Source: Chloroflexota bacterium (GTDB lineage Bacteria; Chloroflexota; Dehalococcoidia; Dehalococcoidales; UBA3254). Taken from it: a stretch of DNA of 9,967 nt. Where the stretch lies: positions 1 to 9,967 of the forward strand of contig JAGDMY010000029.1 of assembly GCA_017860765.1 (NCBI GenBank), read 5' to 3'. A model generated the notes under the pieces. It made no database searches, was not told the DNA's origin, and was given only the letters and a program-made list of their open reading frames with translations. Shown here piece by piece: positions 6,906 through 9,967 of the stretch; the stretch's first letter is position 1; each line of letters starts with the position of its first letter. Position numbers and translations under genes: made by a program.

Positions 6906-7202
6906 ATGGCGTTTCAGGAGAAGTCGCTCCAGTGTTCCGATTGTGGAAAAACGTTCCCCTTCACTGTCGAAGAGCAAGAGTTTTTCGCATCCAAGGGCTA
7001 TACTAATGAGCCCAAGCGTTGCCCAACTTGCCGTCAGAATAGAAGGTCGGAGCGTTATGGCAATGGCGGCGGTATGTCCCGCGGCCCTCGCCAGATGTAT
7101 CCCGCAGTCTGCGCACAATGTGGCAAAGAGACCCAGGTACCGTTCCAGCCTCGCGGCGATAAACCGGTATACTGTCGGGACTGCTACATCAAGAGCAAGT
7201 AG
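6906..7202 (+). CDS. Small double zinc-ribbon protein
   Basis: A 98-residue basic protein with two zinc-binding cysteine sets: C10/C13 with C39/C42 (LQCSDCG...RCPTC) and C69/C72 with C90/C93 (VCAQCG...YCRDC). A short Arg- and Gly-rich linker (about 43-64) joins them. The first module matches a widespread bacterial 'probable zinc-ribbon' family with EEQEFFASKGYTNEPKRC; the second matches CxxCG-VPF-KPVYCxxCY modules common in Chloroflexota and some other phyla. The biochemical role is not established; nucleic-acid binding is plausible from the basic linker. It has its own promoter, the best Shine-Dalgarno in the window (AGGAGG, 8 bases from the ATG) and a strong terminator, so it is probably a well-expressed single-gene unit, subject to the leader hairpin. 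Confidence 0.88.
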   Translation: MAFQEKSLQCSDCGKTFPFTVEEQEFFASKGYTNEPKRCPTCRQNRRSERYGNGGGMSRGPRQMYPAVCAQCGKETQVPFQPRGDKPVYCRDCYIKSK

Positions 7203-7220
7203 ACCAGACTTAAATATCTG

Positions 7221-7257
7221 AACTAAGAAGGCCGGATAAAATCCGGCCTTCTTAGTT
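7221..7257. terminator. Bidirectional intrinsic terminator between convergent genes
   Basis: A perfect 16-bp inverted repeat (7221-7236 with 7242-7257) closes a 5-base TAAAA loop. It has a GC-rich core (GGCCGG) and an A/T-rich base, so on either strand the 3' arm ends in a U-rich run (CTTCTTAGTT). It lies 19 bases after the zinc-ribbon stop and 15 bases after the purH stop, and can serve both convergent genes. Confidence 0.85.
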
Positions 7258-7271
7258 ATTCCCGTAAAAGG

Positions 7272-8816
7272 CTAGTGCCTGAAATGCCTCTCACCCGTAA
7301 AGACCATGGCGATATCATGCTTATCGGCCATCTCGATAGAGTCCTTGTCCCGGATGGACCCGCCCGGCTGAATAATGGCCGTCGCACCAGCTTTAGCCGC
7401 CGCCTCCACGACATCGTTGAAAGGGAACATAGCATCCGAAGCCAGCACGCTGCCCCGGCTCTTCTCGCCAGCTTTTTCAATGGCAATCTGAGCACTGATG
7501 ATGCGGCTGGGCTGCCCCGCCCCCATCCCCGTAATCATCTTATCCTTGGCCAGCACAATCGCGTTGGACTTGATGTGTTTGACCACGCGCCAGGCAAAGA
7601 GCAGGTCTGAGACCTCCTTCTCGGTGGGCTGGCGTTTAGTGACTATTTTCAGGTTGACCTGTTTCTCCGGAACGCTGTCCGAGGTCTGCACCAGCCAGCC
7701 GCCTTTTACCTTGCGGAAGTCCGTATAGACCGGTTCAACCTGGCCATAGCCTGGAGGCAACTCGGTCAGCAGGATGCGCAGGTCTGGTTTGGTCTTCAAT
7801 AACGCCAGCGCCTCTGGCTCATAACCCGGGGCGATAACCACTTCGTAGAAGACCGGTTTAATCTCTTTGGCCATCTCCAGATTAACAGGCCGATTGCAGG
7901 CGATGATGCCTCCGAAGGCGGCCACGGTGTCTCCGCTGAAGGCCCTTCGATAAGCTTCCGCGACGTCTTCATAGCTGGCGCAGCCGCAGGGATTAGTATG
8001 CTTGATAATCGCTACTGTAGGGGCTGCGTAGTCCGTGACGACGCCCCAGGCAGCATCCGAGTCCAGTATATTATTATAAGAAAGCTCTTTGCCCCACAGC
8101 ACCTGGGCATCGGTAATTCCGGTATTTCTTTTCTCGCCTGCCGCTAAGTCCTTATAAAAGGCTGCTTTCTGGTGGGGGTTCTCTCCGTACCGCAGGCCGT
8201 AGCGTTTCTGCATGGCCACAGTCATAACTTCCGGGAAGCCCTCTTCACCCAACCGCAGGTACTGGGCAATAGCAGTATCATAAGCGGCCACATGCTGGAA
8301 GGCCTTTTGCGCCAGGCGTTTCCTGTCCTCGTAGGATATCCCTCCCGCCTTCAGCTTTTCGATAATTAGAGAATAGTCTGCCGGGTCGACCACTATAATC
8401 ACGCCGGGGAAGTTCTTAGCCGAGGCACGCAGCATGGCTGGACCGCCGATATCGATATTTTCCAGTGCTTCCTGCATGGTCACGCCCGGCCTGGAGATGG
8501 TCTGGACGAAGGGATACAGATTAATTGCTACCAGATCTATAAGCGTAATTTGATTCTTCTTTAGCTCTTCCATATGGGAGGGAAGATCGCGCCTGGCCAG
8601 GATGCCTCCGTGCACCATGGGGTGCAGGGTCTTGACCCGGCCGTCCAGAATCTCCGGGAAACCGGTGATTTCCGAAATGCTGTGTACGGGCACTTGGGCT
8701 TCAGTGATGGACTTCTTGGTGCCGCCGGTGCTGAAGATCTCAAATCCCAGCTGGTTTAAACTGCTGGCAAAATCCGCTACTCCAGCCTTATCCGAAACAC
8801 TAATTATGGCTCTCAT
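7272..8816 (-). CDS. purH: Bifunctional AICAR formyltransferase / IMP cyclohydrolase
   Basis: The enzyme of the last two steps of de novo purine synthesis: it formylates AICAR with 10-formyl-THF and closes the ring to IMP, in the cytoplasm. All 514 residues fit the family length. The N-terminal cyclohydrolase domain (about 1-190) opens with RAIISVSDKAG and carries FSTGGT (28-33), GRVKTLHPMVHGG (59-71) and NIDIGGPAMLRASAKN (120-135). The transformylase domain (about 195-514) has RYGENPHQ (209-216), the catalytic K272-H273 in KHTNPCG, and the canonical C-terminal IQPGGSIRDKD ... VFTGERHFRH. The ATG at 8816 is preceded by AGGAGG with 5-base spacing. It follows purM after 34 bases, so the two are co-transcribed, and the transcript should end at the 7221-7257 hairpin. 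Confidence 0.98.
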   Translation of the reverse strand: MRAIISVSDKAGVADFASSLNQLGFEIFSTGGTKKSITEAQVPVHSISEITGFPEILDGRVKTLHPMVHGGILARRDLPSHMEELKKNQITLIDLVAINLYPFVQTISRPGVTMQEALENIDIGGPAMLRASAKNFPGVIIVVDPADYSLIIEKLKAGGISYEDRKRLAQKAFQHVAAYDTAIAQYLRLGEEGFPEVMTVAMQKRYGLRYGENPHQKAAFYKDLAAGEKRNTGITDAQVLWGKELSYNNILDSDAAWGVVTDYAAPTVAIIKHTNPCGCASYEDVAEAYRRAFSGDTVAAFGGIIACNRPVNLEMAKEIKPVFYEVVIAPGYEPEALALLKTKPDLRILLTELPPGYGQVEPVYTDFRKVKGGWLVQTSDSVPEKQVNLKIVTKRQPTEKEVSDLLFAWRVVKHIKSNAIVLAKDKMITGMGAGQPSRIISAQIAIEKAGEKSRGSVLASDAMFPFNDVVEAAAKAGATAIIQPGGSIRDKDSIEMADKHDIAMVFTGERHFRH

Positions 8817-8850
8817 AATGACCTCCTGCCTTTAATATTTAGCTCACCGC

Positions 8851-9861
8851 TTATTGTATGATCACCCTGGCTTCTGAAGTTTGCCGGATAACCTGGCCGA
8901 CCACTTTAGCTTCAGGTATTGTCTGCAATATCTTTTCCGCCTGCGCCGCGGCGCAAATTACCGCCATACCGAGGCCCATATTAAAGACATGGTACATCTC
9001 ATTTTCGTCCACATTCCCGGCTTTCTGGATAATGCGGAACAGGGGCGGTACCGTCCACGACCGCCTGTTAATCTGAGCGGCGCAGCCCTCCGGCAGTACC
9101 CGGGGAATGTTTTTATAAAAGCTGCCTCCGGTGATATGGGCCAGTCCTTTAATTGAGGACAGTAGTGGTTGCAGCTGCCGGTAGTAGCAGCGATGGGGTT
9201 CGAGCAAAGCCTCCCCCAGGGGCCGCCCCAGTTCCGGGTAAAAGGTATTCATCGCCCCGGGGCTGACACCGAAGACCTTGCGCACCAGGGAATACCCGTT
9301 GGTATGCAGCCCGCTGGAGGGCAGACCGATTATCACATCACCGCTGGCGATGTTATCCCCCAGCCGGATTTCTTTTTTCTCCACCACTCCGATGATGAAG
9401 CCCACCAGATCGTAATCATCCTCAGCATAGATGCCGGGCATCTCTGCAGTTTCCCCGCCGATCAGGGCACAGCCGACCTCCTGACAGGCTTTTACCAGAC
9501 CTCCGGCAATGGCTTCCACTCTTCCGGGATTGAGCTTGCCCATGGCAATATAATCCAGGAAGAAAAGAGGGGTAGCCCCGCCTGTGAAGATATCATTGAC
9601 GCAATGATTGACGATGTCCATTCCGATGGTATCATGTTTATTCAGCGCTAAGGCGATTTTCATTTTGGTGCCCACCCCGTCCACATGGGATACCAGGATG
9701 GGCTGATGGTAGCCTTTAAATTCATATAGTCCGCCAAAGAAGCCGATTCCTCTCATCACCTCGGGGCCGAATGTAGGCTGGGCCATGCGGGCGATGACCT
9801 TTTTGAGCTTCAAGGCCGCATCTATGTCAACCCCGGCCGAGGCATAAGTCTCCCTTTCCAT
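8851..9861 (-). CDS. purM: Phosphoribosylformylglycinamidine cyclo-ligase (AIR synthetase)
   Basis: Converts formylglycinamidine ribonucleotide to aminoimidazole ribonucleotide with ATP in the purine pathway. Family hallmarks, numbered from the ATG at 9861 (336 aa): YASAGVDIDA near the N-terminus, SHVDGVGTK (about 58-66), GMDIVNHCVNDI (80-91), GGETAEMPG (135-143), GLPSSGLHTNGYSL (179-192), the HITGG-NIPRVLP segment and FNMGLGM near the C-terminus. The segment reads HITGGSFYKN where HITGGG is usual, a mild deviation. An in-frame GTG directly precedes the ATG (9864-9862). The G-rich ribosome site (GGGGGG at 9869-9874) is 7 bases from the ATG and 4 from the GTG, so I choose the ATG, but the start is uncertain by one codon. 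The gene heads toward purH 34 bases downstream. Confidence 0.97.
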   Translation of the reverse strand: MERETYASAGVDIDAALKLKKVIARMAQPTFGPEVMRGIGFFGGLYEFKGYHQPILVSHVDGVGTKMKIALALNKHDTIGMDIVNHCVNDIFTGGATPLFFLDYIAMGKLNPGRVEAIAGGLVKACQEVGCALIGGETAEMPGIYAEDDYDLVGFIIGVVEKKEIRLGDNIASGDVIIGLPSSGLHTNGYSLVRKVFGVSPGAMNTFYPELGRPLGEALLEPHRCYYRQLQPLLSSIKGLAHITGGSFYKNIPRVLPEGCAAQINRRSWTVPPLFRIIQKAGNVDENEMYHVFNMGLGMAVICAAAQAEKILQTIPEAKVVGQVIRQTSEARVIIQ

Positions 9862-9967
9862 CACACTGCCCCCCTAAAATATGCTGACTGGACCTGATAC
9901 TGCAGACCGGAGTAATTATGAACTCTCTGAAGGACCCCGAGTTCGAATAGGCTTGAATCCACGATTT
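9862..9967 (-). other. Unassigned upstream region of purM, possibly the end of another gene
   Basis: One minus-strand frame is open from the right edge and ends at a TGA (9863-9861) that shares one base with the purM ATG (TGATG). Its 34 codons would end in YFRGAV. I do not recognise the sequence, and a second frame is also open here, so coding cannot be decided from this fragment. A junction of this kind is common in pur operons. Otherwise the stretch would be the purM leader; no convincing promoter or riboswitch is seen. Confidence 0.2.

Noticed and set aside
9169..9651. A 160-codon plus-strand frame opposite purM
   Set aside because: purM is complete on the other strand with conserved motifs throughout; the frame is a by-product of codon bias.
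9936..9967. tRNA-like GAGTTCGAAT near the right edge
   Set aside because: The flanking bases do not form a T-arm stem of the right length, and no matching acceptor, D-arm or anticodon arm is seen.
1..9967. Search by eye for CRISPR arrays, insertion sequences, integrase genes and rRNA
   Set aside because: No regularly spaced short repeats, transposase-like frames, terminal inverted repeats or rRNA-like stretches were seen.

Overview
The window is a moderately GC-rich bacterial chromosome segment with intact, tightly packed genes and no sign of insertion sequences, phage, CRISPR arrays or RNA genes. The gene set looks like a Chloroflexota bacterium of the Dehalococcoidia type. The pointers are the double zinc-ribbon protein with its PKRCPTCRQ and VPF/KPVYC signatures, a large Ig-repeat surface protein ending in a polyglycine linker, and the general style of the purM-purH block. 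This placement is inferred from remembered family resemblance, not from a search.

Layout: (1) Positions 1-2163, minus strand: the first 721 codons of a secreted multi-domain surface protein that runs off the left edge. It has a signal peptide, several bacterial Ig-like modules, two nearly identical YDG repeats and a polyglycine linker at the edge. (2) Positions 2291-4017, minus strand: a two-gene ABC-2 type export operon, ATPase then permease, with a 4-base overlap. (3) Positions 4211-6627, plus strand: three head-to-tail genes with 0-base and overlapping junctions. They encode a group II PLP-dependent decarboxylase-like enzyme, the rRNA maturation endoribonuclease YbeY, and an iron-sulfur-flavoprotein-like FMN oxidoreductase. 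(4) Positions 6628-7257: a non-coding stretch with a good sigma-70-like promoter, a leader whose hairpin covers the Shine-Dalgarno sequence, a small double zinc-ribbon protein, and a strong bidirectional terminator. (5) Positions 7272-9861, minus strand: purM then purH, two late steps of de novo purine synthesis, probably continuing a purine operon to the right of the window.

How the genes work together: purM makes aminoimidazole ribonucleotide and purH performs the last two steps to IMP. The two ABC genes form one exporter of unknown substrate. The three plus-strand genes are almost certainly co-transcribed, but their functions do not form an obvious pathway. The zinc-ribbon gene is a self-contained unit with its own promoter, leader and terminator.

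Most of the window is ordinary housekeeping content, and I see no convincing new multi-gene system. The items most worth a second look are the SD-masking leader hairpin before the zinc-ribbon gene, the compact four-cysteine cluster in the flavoprotein coupled to YbeY, the substrate-unknown decarboxylase, and the recent internal repeat duplication in the surface protein.
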